DNA of 64,000 nt from Porites lobata (Eukaryota; Cnidaria; Anthozoa; Scleractinia; Poritidae). Of this stretch, positions 12,680-26,400 are shown one piece after another. The notes beneath the pieces are model-generated. The model was not told the origin of the DNA and did not search any database. It saw only the letters and a list, made by a program, of their open reading frames with translations. The stretch lies in the NCBI GenBank assembly GCA_942486035.1, contig CALNXK010000033.1:3129001-3193000 (forward strand), written 5' to 3'. Position 1 is the first letter of the stretch. The number at the start of each line of letters is the position of its first letter. Made by a program: the position numbers and the translations under genes.

Positions 12680-15600
12680 ATGCCTAATCCACATATCTCG
12701 ACACAGGGTAAGTTGCCTTTCTTTTCGCTGAGAATCGTGTAAGTTTTTGTATCTTTTAGCCGTGGTGACAATCGACCGAACAGATTGAAGTCAGAATCCT
12801 TTGGGGTTGATAAATCCTCTCAATCCTCTCTGTGTATTCTTTACTTTCTCGCTAACAAGCTCAAAATATCCTTCAAGGTTTTCCAGTTACGATCTTGTGG
12901 TCGGTTATGAACACTGTCAGCCTTGACCGCTTTATTTCTGTATGGCGATTTCTCTGTCTTTACTTTCACAAATGGCTCCCAGCTGATCTTTGGTCCTTGC
13001 GAGCTGTTTGCAAGAAAGATATCCACGAGAAGCTTCTTTAGAAGGTTCGATCAAAAGAGAATGATCGTTTATCGCCTAAAGTGTATACATTTACACTTGG
13101 TTTAAAATGCACGTTGACTTTGTTGTATCCTGATGCCATGGTCATAAACTCATGGATGGTTTGGGCTGTACACTACCAGAGTGAGTGTAGTTTGTAGAGG
13201 AGACCATGATATGTGTATTTTACTCTCTGCCTCCATTGCCTTTCATCAATTGAATTGAACTTCTCAGCTCTCAAACTTAATACATCAAAGTACTGCAGGC
13301 CAGCAGTACAATTTAGTCGCTTTCTTGTAGTACTCTGGGCAAACCATAATTTTGCGTAATCTGAAGTGGAACACTCCTGACCAACCAAATAATTACCTTA
13401 ACCCATTTGCCCCGAATTGTGATGTCGTGACGTTGTTTTAACAGTCAAGGAAACTTTTTGACATCCTTGTTTGAATAAGCACAATTCTGTGAAAATGGAT
13501 GTAACATTGTTGGAAAATCTCCATGAAAATCTTGTTCCAACTTTCCCTAAAAATTGCTTTTAAAAAGATGTCAAAATAAATTGTTGCTGCCATTTGCGAA
13601 AATAAAAAGCAAGACTGTCACTTTTAAACCCAAAAACATCGACATGTTGGGAGTTATTTTGCATCTGGATCATAAAGTTTTTTAGCGGTTTTGTAAAGCC
13701 TTTATATGACAGTGACCAGAAAAACTCGACCTTAACATCCCAACAATGGGTTGGGATGCGACATTGTTGTTGCGTCCGTCTCCCTGTAGCTTCAGATATT
13801 CTTTCCTTTTCTTGCTGTGTTCGAACTCTGTATGCAAGACTGATCTGCAGTCTACTTTCTATGCCATCTGAATGTGCATGTGATTCTCTTGCCTTCCAGA
13901 CTGGTACTACCATGCTCCTATCAAAAGAACAACCAAATCACCTAAAGCAGCCCCACCAGCATCACAGATACCAGGTATTGGAGGACTCAAAGATGAGTTC
14001 GCTAATCCTGAAAGTGATGAAAGACACTTTAGAAGAAAATGGATCAGGGACACAGACTCCAAGTACATTAAAATGGCCAAGCAAGGTGGACGAAAGAATC
14101 TTCTTGCATATCGCAGTCCACCTGTAAAACCGGATGAACCTGTTCCCTATCCAAGAGTTGATTGGTTTGATCACGACCATCCTGAAGAGGATGACGAAGC
14201 TGGTCAACCTGCTCAGCTTGAAGAGCAGCAAAAGGAACCAGCAAAAGAAGGGTATGTTTTTCACAAACTACAAGAGTTTTACAGCTATGGACAATGTGTA
14301 TACCGTAAAATATGATCGATTAAGCGCCACCACTCAAATAAATGCTGCTCTCAAATAAGCACCGCACCTTTACTGCAAGTATTTTAAATAAGCGCTGCTG
14401 GAAAATAAGTGCTGTGGTGCTAATTTGAGAATTTACAAATTTACACCCCACCTTTGTTACCGTGCTTGATATAAAGAGATGTCAAAGAAATAAGACCTCT
14501 ACCAACTTATGAGTACTAAAGTGTTAATGTAGGGAAACTCTTGAAACCAGGTTCATTATAACAGTTTAAGGTACATTGACATATTTTATTATAAATTGTG
14601 CATACCTAGTACGTACCTCACTTTTTAACCGTAATTGAAATAAGCGCCGCTCTCGTATAAGTGCCACTCTCAAATAAGTGCCACTCTCGTATAAGCGTCG
14701 CGCCACTTAATCAATCATTTATGGTAGTTAAAAACATCATGAAGGAAAATGCAGTCAAGATAGGTGAAGACTGATTGTGGACCAGTAATGCCACTCTTGT
14801 CACTTGTTTCACAATAAAGTGATGTTTCTGCCAATCACCTCTATTAAGCAGCCAACCTTCCTTGACCCTTTAAACCCTAAGATCAAAATTTGAATTCTCA
14901 TTTGTTGCCCCTATTCATTTCCCACAGAAGTAGTGGGGAGAAGTTGATAAAATATCGAGCAAAGTCATTTTGTGTGATCATGTCTGTAATTCTCATGACC
15001 ACTCTGTTTTACAATGCATTGATATTACAAGAAGAAATTTGATGGTGATCACTCTTAGGGCTTAAAGAGTTAAGTGGCCACTTGCCACTGCCACAAGGGT
15101 TGGCCGTTTTAATGACAGTTCATCTTTAGTTTCTACTAGACCCATTTAGTCCACCACATTCTATTTAAATAATATTTTTCATTTTCAAATTATTTTTATT
15201 TTCAGATATAGAGTCCTTCCTGATTGGTATGTTCATGTACACGATTTGCCCTCAGATGACGAGGTTGTGACAGGTGCCTATATAAGAAAGCGGCCAATCA
15301 TAGGGTTTGATAACCTCTCAAACTGGCAAAGGTATGATCACTGTTGGTTGATATAAAAAATCACACGAGTTGTTTATTCACGAGGCTGGTTTCCATGAGA
15401 AAGTTACAAAAAATGTTATCACTAGAGGCATGTCCAGAAAATTCAGAAAGGGGTGGTTGGGACACTTTCCCACATGCCAGCTATATAGATCCTTTTTTAT
15501 TTTTTTCAAGAAGGCTATAAATGTAACACAGAATTTCAAAAAAAAAGGGGTGGCCGCAGCGCCCTCGGCCCACCCCTAAATCCACCCTTGATCACTAAAT

Positions 15601-18152
15601 ATAATCAGTGCTTACCAGTGCTGCATAATATGGAAATTAAAAGCCATAGCAATCATTTGCAGTACACTGAGGTATTTATAACTACAGCTATTTTTCAAGG
15701 CTTCTTTCCACAAGAGCACTTCAATGTTTTGGTTCAAATCATTACGCACACCTTTTACTTTGATTGCAACCATTGCTACGGGCTCACAAGTCACAGGCTC
15801 CTGTCATTGTACAGAAACGAGGCGTTTCAGTTACATGCAAATTATACACCTGTTCATGCTTGACGTCCAGTTTTCTCCATACTAAAGTGTAATAAAGAGT
15901 GTGTTACCATGGTGTTTTTACTTTGCAGGGAAGATAAAGATTCCAAGGGAAATACCAGCAATGTTCGACTTCCTCCTCTAAAGAGAATTCACAAGCGCGA
16001 TAAGAGATATGAAGAACTAAAGCAAGCACAGAAATGTGCGCCTCAGCAAAGACAAGTCAGACTGCCAAAAATGTAAACGGCCTCTCTTTTGCTTTCTCTT
16101 CTTAAAATTTTTCTCTAGTTTTTGTTTTTTTTAGTATAGCTTTCCTTGTAAAAAAAGGAAAACTGTTAAGTGTCTGTTGTCTTTCCAGGTCGTATACCGT
16201 AAACTTCCAAAAATAAGCCCCTCCAAATATAAGCCCCCCAAACCAGTAATGCAAAAAATCCTTCGTTAAATCACACCTCTAAATATAAGCCCCCAGGGGC
16301 TTGTACTTAGAAAATTGCCCTCAAATACAAAGTAAAAGAAAGCAAAAACAGTAAATTCACTTCCAACTATAAGGCTAGCCCAATCGACTTTGAAATGCAA
16401 ATTTCCCTCCGTAGATAAGCTCCTCCAAAAATAAGCCCCTCAAAAAGGGTCTTTGAAAAATATAAGCCCTGGGGCTTATTTTCGGAATTTTACGGTGTAT
16501 TATAATCCATTTACATACATATTACTTGTGTAGTAGGGTAACTCATGAGAAAATTATCACTTTAACACTTCGTCAGTCTGGTTGAATGAGTATTTATAAA
16601 GTGATATCACGACCATAGAATGGTCTTGTGACAAGAAATTATACGACTGTTAGCCAGCATTGTATCTTACTGACTGGAATTGAATCGGTCTTAAGGAGGC
16701 CATTATGTGTGTATCTTGTTTACTGCCCAAAAGAAAAAAAACCGTCACCCTCTTGCTCTGGAAACTTTTATAAGAGCCCATGACTTAACAAGCCTAATTA
16801 CTTTTAAGTGCAGAGTCCTCATGTACATTTAATATTATACTGAAATTATTCATGATTTTCTTTTTCAAAGTGATCCGGAGCCGGTGAATTTCAAGCATCT
16901 GTTGTCGATGGGATATCAACGAGACTGGTTAAATGAGCAAGATCAAAAATCCAAGGAGAAAAGAGCTGAAAGAAAGGTGTGGTCTATTTGTGGTTTAGAA
17001 ATTGTACCCATTGCAGAATTGAGTGCTACCATAATATTTTGAACCTTCATTGTATGCCAATATAAATAAGGTGATAAAACAGGTATACAAACCCATGTTA
17101 TGAGAATGAATATTATAAAAAATAAACTTTCTGCCCTCAATTCAAAATAATTGCTAATGTTCTGTTTGTGTCTTATTTTAATTTTCAGCAACAACAAAAA
17201 GAACATGAGGAAAAGAGGGAGGAACAAAACAGAAATGCAATTTCTATGAGGTAAGCTTTCTCATAGAGTCTTGAAACCCCTTTCAATTTTTCAAATGCTC
17301 TAAAAACACATGTTTGACACACTAGAAACAAGTTTGACCCCTAGATGTATTTCTTCCGTGAGAAAACTTCATCTTATGTTTGTAACATTTTCTTCAGGAA
17401 ACCAAAAGATGGCTCAAAGAGTGATAAACCACTGTTTAAACTCAGCAGGTAAGGGGCCAGTAGTGTTCTCAACAGAGACCTTAAGATTGAGGTTTGGCCA
17501 TCTTACCGCAAACGGCAAACATTGGTTTGCGGTTAGCGGTTTCACGTTATCGGTACAAGATTCACGGGTGGTCGCTCGCAGCTGCAATGTTTGTTTATTG
17601 TTCTCTTCTATTTTAGCCGAGAAATCGTGTTCAAAGTTACGTTTTTATGTAAAATAATTCGTGAAAGAGTTCTAAACAGGAGTATTTTGTCTCAAATATG
17701 GAACTGTGATGTTTTAGAGTGCAAAAAGCCTTACGGTAAATCACTTACTTCTGGAGCATGGTCAAGCTGTACAAATTAATGCAAACCTCAAGCTGCAAAC
17801 CTGACAGCAAGGCACTATTCACATGACTTCTTGATGTTTGTGGTTTGCGGGAAATGCCAAAATACCCTAACCTTAAGGTCTCTGATAACATTTAGCGGAC
17901 TTGGACAATTTGACCTTCTTCATACAATTTTTAGTCTCTAAACAGATAATGAAAAGCAATGCTTTGTCACTTTACATGTTACTAGATCAAAAGTGGTCAC
18001 CACATTTTGAAAAAATTAAAACATACTAAAATGTGAAATATTTAAAAAGAACTGGGTCATACAATGTATCTGATCTGAATTAAATTATGTGTTTTTTTTC
18101 TTTCTGTAGGTTTGAAAGTATGCAACCCAGAGTGGAGACATTCCGAACATGA
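12680..18152 (+). CDS. C7orf57: C7orf57-like protein, function unknown
   Basis: Eight coding exons: 12680-12707, 13900-14251, 15206-15331, 15929-16072, 16871-16976, 17189-17250, 17398-17448, 18110-18152. They join in frame to 303 aa, close to the roughly 295 aa of human C7orf57. Matching blocks, from memory of the human protein, are DWYYH plus KR near the N-terminus, then PPASQIPG, a WIRDTDSKY-AKQGGR block, LPDWYVH, and a late NFKHLLSMGYQRDWL block. The middle to C-terminal part is rich in Lys, Glu and Gln and probably helical. No catalytic motif or membrane segment is seen. The first exon is tiny (28 nt) and rests on the phase match to the GAC codon of DWYYH, so it is the weakest. AATAAA lies at 18329. 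The role of the family is not established. Confidence 0.78.
14301..14726. mobile_element. MITE with TACCGTAAA ends, CAAATAAGCGCC-type interior
   Basis: Left end TACCGTAAAATATGATCGAT and right end ATCAATCATTTATGGTA are imperfect complements. The interior has several units of the type CTCTCAAATAAGTGCC in both orientations. It lies in intron 2 of the C7orf57-like gene. Confidence 0.7.
14866..15074. mobile_element. MITE with CCCTTTAAACCCTAAG ends
   Basis: Left CCCTTTAAACCCTAAGATCA and right GATCACTCTTAGGGCTTAAA are imperfect complements, about 209 bp apart overall. Related ends occur at 58953-59163. In intron 2 of the C7orf57-like gene. Confidence 0.65.
16195..16496. mobile_element. MITE of ATAAGCCCC type, copy 1
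   Basis: Ends TACCGTAAACTTCCAAAAAT and ATTTTCGGAATTTTACGGT are imperfect complements. The interior repeats ATAAGCCCCTCC. It lies in intron 4 of the C7orf57-like gene. Confidence 0.8.
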
Positions 18153-18328
18153 GCAAGATCCCTGTTGGTACATTATAATACCTGTTATAAAGAGCAGTGT
18201 TCCTGATTTTGCGGCTGCAGATTTATACACAACTTCACGTTGTAAAATGTCCCTAGGAAAATAGCCTGCAGATGCAGACTTGTATAATTGCTGATTGTCG
18301 CTTCTCTCTGCCAGAAGTGACAACTGGA

Positions 18329-18334
18329 AATAAA
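18329..18334 (+). promoter_or_regulatory. Polyadenylation signal AATAAA of the C7orf57-like gene
   Basis: An AATAAA hexamer lies 177 bp after the stop codon at 18150-18152, implying a short 3' UTR. No other support is available. Confidence 0.5.
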
Positions 18335-18630
18335 TTTTAGTTCAGGACCCCATTTCTCAAAAGTCCTGGAAACTTTACAGCCCGAACTCAAATTTTAAAA
18401 TCAAAACCTGTAGAATGGTAGCATAGTTCCTAACTCACAAATCAGTCAGGTTTGCTTTGTTTAACTGATAATTTCATTGCATCGTTTTTAAAATATTTTA
18501 TTTTTGAAACTTTGATATTGAATGCAAACATGGCAAACATAAAACAGCTTTCCATGCCCAAAAAGTTATTGGGACTTTCGAGAAACGGGCCCCTGGCCCC
18601 AGTTGGATAAATCACCATCCAGTGGATAAA

Positions 18631-18990
18631 TACCGTAAAATTCTGAAAATAAGCCCTGGGGCTTATATTTTTCAAAGGCCCTTTTTGAGGGGCTTATTTT
18701 TGGAGGGGCTTATATTCAGAGGGGCTTATTTACGGAAGGAAATTTGCGTTTCTAAATTGATTGGGCTAGCCTTATAGTTGGCAGTAAATTTACCGTTCTT
18801 GCTTTGTTTTACTTTGTTTTTGAGGGTGATATTCCAAGTACAAGCCCCCGGGGGGGCTTATATTAAATATAAAAATCCTCCGTTAAATTGCCCCTCCAAA
18901 ATTTGGAGGGGCAATTTAACGGAGGATTTTTTGTGTTACCCGTTTGGGGGGCTTATACATGGAGGGGCTTATTTTCGGAATTTTACGGTA
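18631..18990. mobile_element. MITE of ATAAGCCCC type, copy 2
   Basis: Same family as 16195-16496, inverted relative to it inside, with TACCGTAAAATTCTGAAAAT and ATTTTCGGAATTTTACGGTA ends. A strong internal hairpin around 18876-18930 pairs AAATCCTCCGTTAAATTGCC with its complement. Confidence 0.8.
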
Positions 18991-20450
18991 TTAGGGAGAC
19001 TAATGGCACTGTCCAGTGGAAAGTTTTTTCCTATTAATTTTTGAGAAACTGGGGCCAGAAATCAGCCTCCAGGTGGTCTTCTGAGAAGTGTTTCACACTG
19101 GTAGTGTACACAGTCAGATACTTGTTTAGTTTGAGAAAGAAACTTCCAAGGTGGTGGAACCAAAACACCCTTTAGGGGTGGTATACAGTGTAAATCAAAA
19201 TTGCAAGACATTCTTAAGTTTTTTTTGGAACTGTTTGTACATTGAGAGTTCTCTTATCACATAATCATTATCACAAAAGGAAAGAGCATGTACTGTCACC
19301 TTTTTGGGTAGCATGGTTTTAAAATATAATTTTGTTTGGCTTGATTTCATTTATAATCAAGCTTGTAATTTTTGGTTGCTGTCTTTTGGTGTAACACCGT
19401 ACAAAATGTTTTTAAGCGTTTAAGAAAAAGATAAGCGAAGAACATTATTATTTTGTGAAGGTAAAACCTTTTAGGAAAAAATCAAGCATTTTTAAAATAT
19501 TTATTATTCATGTACATGTACAGTGTATGATATTGTTTTAAAATATTTTAAGGAACATGATTATGATTTTTATCTTACAACCATAAAATCTATTACATGA
19601 TGTACACAGAATATTTCGCATGATTCTTCGTAAAGCTCAAACGTGTTTGATGTACATAGAGTGCAGGTTGAAATACAGTTTCAAACAATAATAATTATAC
19701 TGTATGACAATAATGATCATACTGAGCTGTGATGGTAATTACTAACATGCAAAATGTAGAATGTACATAGAGGTAAGGTTTGACACTGCTAAATAAAACA
19801 GAAATGAATTCTTTTGTTTACAGAGTGATTTTATTAAAATGAGTTGATTTTCTGATTATTAAGTATGGTCATCAACGAACTTTTGACTTTCGAGACTGGC
19901 CCGACCTTGTCTTTCACTTAAGGAAAACTGTACTGTGTTAACCACAAGCATATGTTTTTAATGCCATAAATTTTCTGACGGGCCAAATGTTTCCTTATCT
20001 TAATGAAGGTGGGAAGTTCAGGTCCAAGGTCATTGAAAAATAAATGATGATAAATAATATGAGAATAAAAGTCACTTTATTGCTAAATAAATACAATATA
20101 TTTACAGTATATTACAACTTACAATAGAAATAAATCCTATAACCAAAATTAGTATAACAAAATCAAAATTTAATTTTAGACTTAATACATGCATTAATTC
20201 ATAAGTGTGACAATTAACAGTAAGCCAAGAGAATGACAGAGACTCTTTTACAAGTCTGATCTAACAGGGAGGAAAGCTGTCATGTATACTAAATACATTG
20301 TCATATGATTTGGTGACTGAATAGACATACACTGTATGTATTCTACATTATTTTTTTAAGTTATAAAAAGCACTTACAAAAGACTAGCCTGGATAAGTTT
20401 TTTTCTGGCATTGTTTTTTAGAAACTGCCAGCTGTACAGTGTAGCAGGTT
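18991..20450. other. Convergent intergenic region between C7orf57-like and NEK2
   Basis: AT-rich with no gene recognised. TTTATT near 20075 is AATAAA on the minus strand and could end the NEK2 transcript. Confidence 0.5.
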
Positions 20451-23400
20451 TTATCGGAAGTCAGATAATATTCTTGGCCGAATGTATCCATGAGGAAGAT
20501 TCTGTTGTCCAAATCCTAGTTCAGGTAGATGTCGACCAACTGCAAAACCATTGTTTGTCATATCATCAAACAGTTTTCCTCGACTTTCAGGTTCAAATGC
20601 ATATTTTCTTTTGACAAGCAAATCATTTTCTTTGTCCATTCCTAGGTTCCCATACAAATAAGGCCTCTTGGGAAGCAAAGGATGAGCCTCCTGTAAACCA
20701 AGGTGACGTTGGTTTGTTTCAGCCCTACAAGTTGAAAACAGAGTACCATTAGCCAAGTTTCAGCCCATTTTTATACAGCTATTTCGAGAAAGGTTGTCAG
20801 AGAAATGTGCACGTGACGATCCCGAAAGGCAATATGGGATATGATCAATACACTGTTCCTGACACTGTAGCTGTCGAACCTACTTTTGTTGCTTTCTTTG
20901 AGCTCCTGCAAACATACGTCCATGGCCTTTCGTGTCATTCTTTCAAACTTCTTTGGAGAACAGTGAATTCAAAACCACCCACCTTTCGGGATTGTCGCGT
21001 GCACTTTTTCCGACAACCTTTCTCGAAATAGCTGTATGCAAATCCAAGGTTATTTTCATTAGGTTGAAAAAAAAAAACAGTTAAAAGTGTGATTAAATTA
21101 AGGTGAATTTAAACAATTCCTCAGTGATGAGATACACCGTCAATAGGAACATTAAGATCTGATGACAGCAATGGCAACAAGGACGTTAAAAAAGATTTAA
21201 TAACTAAAGCAAATAGTGCGATTTCTTCATTAGTGGTGCTTGCTGTTGTTCGTAGCATCACTTTTATGAGGCTGCAAAATTGTTCCATAAATTGGGGGAA
21301 GGTGGTACAAGTAGCCCTGATCAGCTGATCATGGTTCATTGCTGGTTGACGAACATGAATGAATTCAGAAACCATGATCAGCCTCCCCACACGTCCCTCC
21401 AACTAAAGGAGCAATTTTTTCATCCTCAACAAAATGAGGTTGCAAATAACAGCAACTGTTACGGCTGAACGGATCTGGTAAAGATCTGTCTAACTTTCAA
21501 GAAATTGTTCGTGATGAAGATAATTCAACTGGAATATAGAAGGAGTTTACTGCCAGGGGGTCCGGTCACAGTAGAGGCACCAGAAACCCCACAATGATCT
21601 TTTATTTGCTAATTGTTGTGAGCTTACTGTGCCATTGGTTCAAAAGAAAATAATTTAGCAGCAAGTACCTTGTAACTTTATCTTCTCTTTCGCTTACAGC
21701 TCTCTCTTTCTCTAAAAGCATTTTCTCTCTTCCTGTGGGTAAAGAATTCCATGAATAGTGCTAATTAATAATTTTTTAATGTACAGCATACCTAGCTGCT
21801 GTGAACTGAAGTTACGACTGTGTAGATGCCATACAAACAACACTTAAATGACACTGATTTGAAATAATTTCATTTGGTACTATTAAAGTATATACATACT
21901 GTCCAATTCTTTCTGTTTCTCAGTAAGTTGTCTTTCCCATCTTCTGAGGAATTCCTCTTTCTTCTTTCCATCATTTCTTAAGGAACAAACAAATACATGT
22001 ATAAGAATATGCGACACAATTTTGTGCCCTGGTGAATTGAAGAAAATATTCTGGATAACAATACATGTAGGTTTTTGGGCTCATCCCACTTGTTAATGAA
22101 ATGCAAATTCACAGAGACATAACACTTGATGTGAGTCAATACATACTACTTATTAACCAAGAGTGAGGTCATTACAGCTAGGGAAATCTCAGACTGAGGC
22201 CTTGATGTATTGACCGAGCGATAGCAATACATGTCAATACATCAAGGTTGAGATCTGTGATTTCCCTGCAATGACCGATGGGCAAGGTTAATAAGTTATT
22301 TATTATATGGCCTTTTCATTTTGGACCCGAGTCTGTGATCAATTTATTAAAGCCAACTGGTCAGCAGACAACTTTAAGAAAACACAGCACCTCAATGAGT
22401 TGTACAATATTGAGCCCACCATCACATTCAGGTGGCATTGGTCGGTGGATACCCTTTATGACAGCTGTCAATTGACTATAACATGGATGTTCATAAGGGT
22501 GTCCACTATCAATGTAAATACAGATTGTATATGCCTTAAACACCAAGCTTGTAATGCCAGGTCATTACAACAAAATAATGCCAAGTCACTACAAGAAAAC
22601 GGCCAATCAGAGCGTGTGTACTGTAGCCATATAATAATTTTTATTAATGCCTTGTGCAAACACTGAGATTTATTTGGCACCCAAAGGTGGAGTAAGACAA
22701 CAGGGAATGCCAGGGTTCTGCTTGAACACAGTCTTGCACATACTGTAGATCGCTAGCAGTCCCTTATTGTTTCATGGAAAAAGTTAAATGCTCAGTAAAT
22801 TGACCAAATCAAAGGAAACTTGGTACTCACGATGGATCTGAATCTCTTTGAAACCTCTGAAAAATCGAGCAACCAAGAAGTTTATCTATTGATGGTCTGC
22901 GTTCCTCCTGTGTGCCAGAAAATTTAAGGTCATACAGAGCAATAATATTAAATAATCATATAAATCAAACAATTTTTGAAAGAGAAAGACATCAAACACT
23001 GACATTATTATCCTTGTACTTCTTACATTTACTTTAAGCATTGAGTTCACTACATCACTTAGATCCTGTGAATAACGCTCAGAGATTGGGCGAAATTTTC
23101 CAGTTCTGATCTTGGCCTCAAGACTCCTTTGATTTAGTGCCGTGAAGGGTGGTGACAATGAACAAAGCTCATAAACCAGGCATCCAAGCGACCAGATGTC
23201 TGACTTTTCATTGTAATTTTGCTTATTTACTTGTTCCTGCAAACAAATTGAATCTACATGTCAGAGACTATGTAGGAAAATGAGTCAATAATTTGGTCTG
23301 GATTAAGTGCCTGTCCATTCAATTTAGTAAATGTAACAAGTAATTTCTGTTTACTGCTGACAAAAGTTCTTTAGTACAGAGGAAACTCCTTATGACATAA

Positions 23401-26400
23401 GTGCTGAGAGACTGAATAAAATAATGATTTAATTTCATTTAATATGGGTTCTCATTACTGCAATTTATAGCCAACAATATTGGACAACAGCTTTATGTCA
23501 CTTAAAAGAAAATAAAACATCTGCAATGCGAACGTTGTATAAACTGATCCAGTAATCAACATTTGTTTTTGGAACAGTACATTTCTACAACCAAAATGTT
23601 ATACTTATTTTGATTGTGTTTGATATAATATATCTATAAGATTTATAGTGAATGTTTTGCAAGCCTTGCTCTCTTGTTAACATGATTTTGATTCAAGACA
23701 TTATTTAAAGTTTATTGTGTATTTTATCCATATATATTTATTTATGATTGGATCACCATTGTAGACTACACTGGTAAGCATGAACTTGGCAAAATAAAAT
23801 TTTATTATTTTACTCTCCCCCAGTAAAAAACAGGTGTCATATTAGTACCCCCCCTCCCCCCACCCTCCTACCTCCCTATAACAGCCACTCTCTTTTGCCC
23901 CCAAGGCATTGCCAAGGTGCCCATTACTGAGAGGTTTAACTGTATATTACTCACTGGTGACATGTAGTAAGGAGTCCCAACAAACGTTTTAGCAAAGCTG
24001 GTGTCATGTTGAAGAACTCTTGCTAATCCAAAATCTCCTAATTTGACATTATCACTGCTGTCCAAGAAGACATTTGCTGGCTTCAGATCCCGATGCAAAA
24101 CATGCGCACCATCCTTTCTGCGGTGACATTCCTGCAGTGCACTGACCAGCTGGTGCATAATCTTGAGAATAAATTCCTCATCCATGTATCTCCTAACAAG
24201 TATAAATTTAAGATTTCTGGTTGAAAATCAGGATCATAGCTTCCAACATAAGGAAACTTTTTTTTATTATTTGGTAGCATTGAATGGCAAGAATTGGGGG
24301 GGGGGGGTGGGGGGGCAGGGTAAAAAGGGACATAGTGTCAGACTATGAGTGACCTTAACTACCACACCAATGCTAAACTTATCCCCAAAAGCCACTATAT
24401 TTTCAATCCAAATGAAACACTCCTCAATCCTCATGTCTGATATTATTGATTACCAGAAATGGTCTCAACAAAACTATTATTAACAGCATTCCAGTTAATT
24501 CTTTGCAGGGGGAAGTCATGTAGACCATCTGAGAGGTCACCAAGACCATGTGTTAATTTTTTTCGTTATATTTAACTTAACACTTATATATGTCATCTGT
24601 CGGATCAGGGAGCCTTCTTTGTCGGGTCATTGACGTGAGACCTGTCTCTTATCTGGAACACTGTATTAATCCCCAAATTTTTATAATTTGCACATGACTT
24701 ACATACATACATAACCTTTATTTTAACTCGAGTTTTAGAGTAGCTAATATCACTATATAGCTAATATCTTCGAGACTTACTTTTCTCTCCTGTGTTTGGC
24801 TATTAATGCTCCAAGGTCTCCTCCTTCACAAAACTCCATCACAATGTAAATGGTTGTATTGGAACGGTCAATAATTCTGTCATAGTACCGTACAATGTGT
24901 GGATGCTTTAATTCTCTTAGGAGATTCACTTCAGAGACAAGCATCTGTTTTTCTACTTCTGTCATTTTGCCATAGTCAAGTTCTTTCCAGACTAGAATCT
25001 GCAGTATACAGTTGAACAAAGTGTGGTTTGTTTTTTTTAATGTTGCGAACTGTCTGCGATTTACTTCTTTCCTGTCATAATAGTTTCAATCCACCTTTTG
25101 GTCATTTTTTACCATTATTTTTGTCTGCCTTATGTTGCTGTTTCATGGTCACACTTCTCATTGCAACTTACCGTAACAGCCAGGCTGTCGGAGATAAGTG
25201 CAGTTTACTAGGCAAACACCTTAAGGGCGAAAAGGCTGAATTCCCTAACACTCTCTCAATAGTTTCTGGGAAAATGTTAGGAAGTTCAATTCTGTGAAAG
25301 CAATTCGAAAGATTTGTTCAACAATTTTTGCTGAACAAGTTACAGTGTGACTACTATAACCAGGGCCACCTGGACAACGTTAACTAATATTTTATTGGAT
25401 GACAGGAAAATAACAATACGTTCCCAAAAAGTTAGTTGTCAAACATTACCTTGTAACAGGCTTTCAGCCAGACATTGAAAACTGGCCGTCCAGAAGGCAT
25501 GTTTTCCCATAAAATTATAGGAAATTAATTGAATAAATTCCTTGTATTTCTTCCAAAAATGGGCATTCATGGGACTGCTGGACACCCTTCTGGCTAAAAC
25601 CTTGCCTCCGAATGAAATCAACAACATGGATTAAAATCAACCAATTACAACCTACAGATGTGACCTTGTAAACCCACTGAAGAAAGCCTATGTTTCCTGA
25701 GAGGTCTGTTGGAATGTAAACGTTAGTCATATTTTTAACTTGAGGTCACATATTTATTGCAAGCTACAGCAATGGTAGTGAAGAAATTGCTAGTAGATGG
25801 CAAAACAACAGCTTGGGTCAAACACATGTCCCCTGGGTGTTGCATGTAAAGTTTCAAATAGAAAAAGATTGTCCTGTAAAAAAAATTGCTTTCTTGAAAA
25901 ATGTTTGCTATCCATATTTAAATTTTGTGCTTCGAGTAACTTATTGTTTCTAAATTATGAGTTGGTGATTGGCCTACAACCAACTTTTTTAGGATGTATT
26001 GTTATTATCGTGAATCTGATTGGTCAACTTTGTCTAGGTGGACCCAGTTACAATAGTTGCACCCTGAAATTTAATATTGAATGCATAAAGGTGATGTCAC
26101 ACAGCGGGACAATTCGAAACGATTTTTAGTGCAATGCAGCATCCCAGCATTCTTGCAACATTGCGCTGTGTTGTGCTGAAAATTGTTGTTGCAAATCATC
26201 TCGTGTAATATCACCTTAATGTAAAACAGCCGTGCAATTCTCTTCCTTTGCTTTCAACTTTATCCATGCACTAGACATCTGTTCAACTTTTGTTGAATAG
26301 ACGGTAAGTTGGTCTTGAGCCAACCAGCCTACTTGGCCTATGCACCTGAGTTACAATGAGCTACATAGGCAGGTAGGAAAATTAAGCTTCTGTCTCAGAA

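Noticed and set aside
21121..21402. Minus-strand frame of 93 aa in NEK2
   Set aside because: It lies in the intron between exons 7 and 8. The exon phases join without it and it matches nothing in NEK2.
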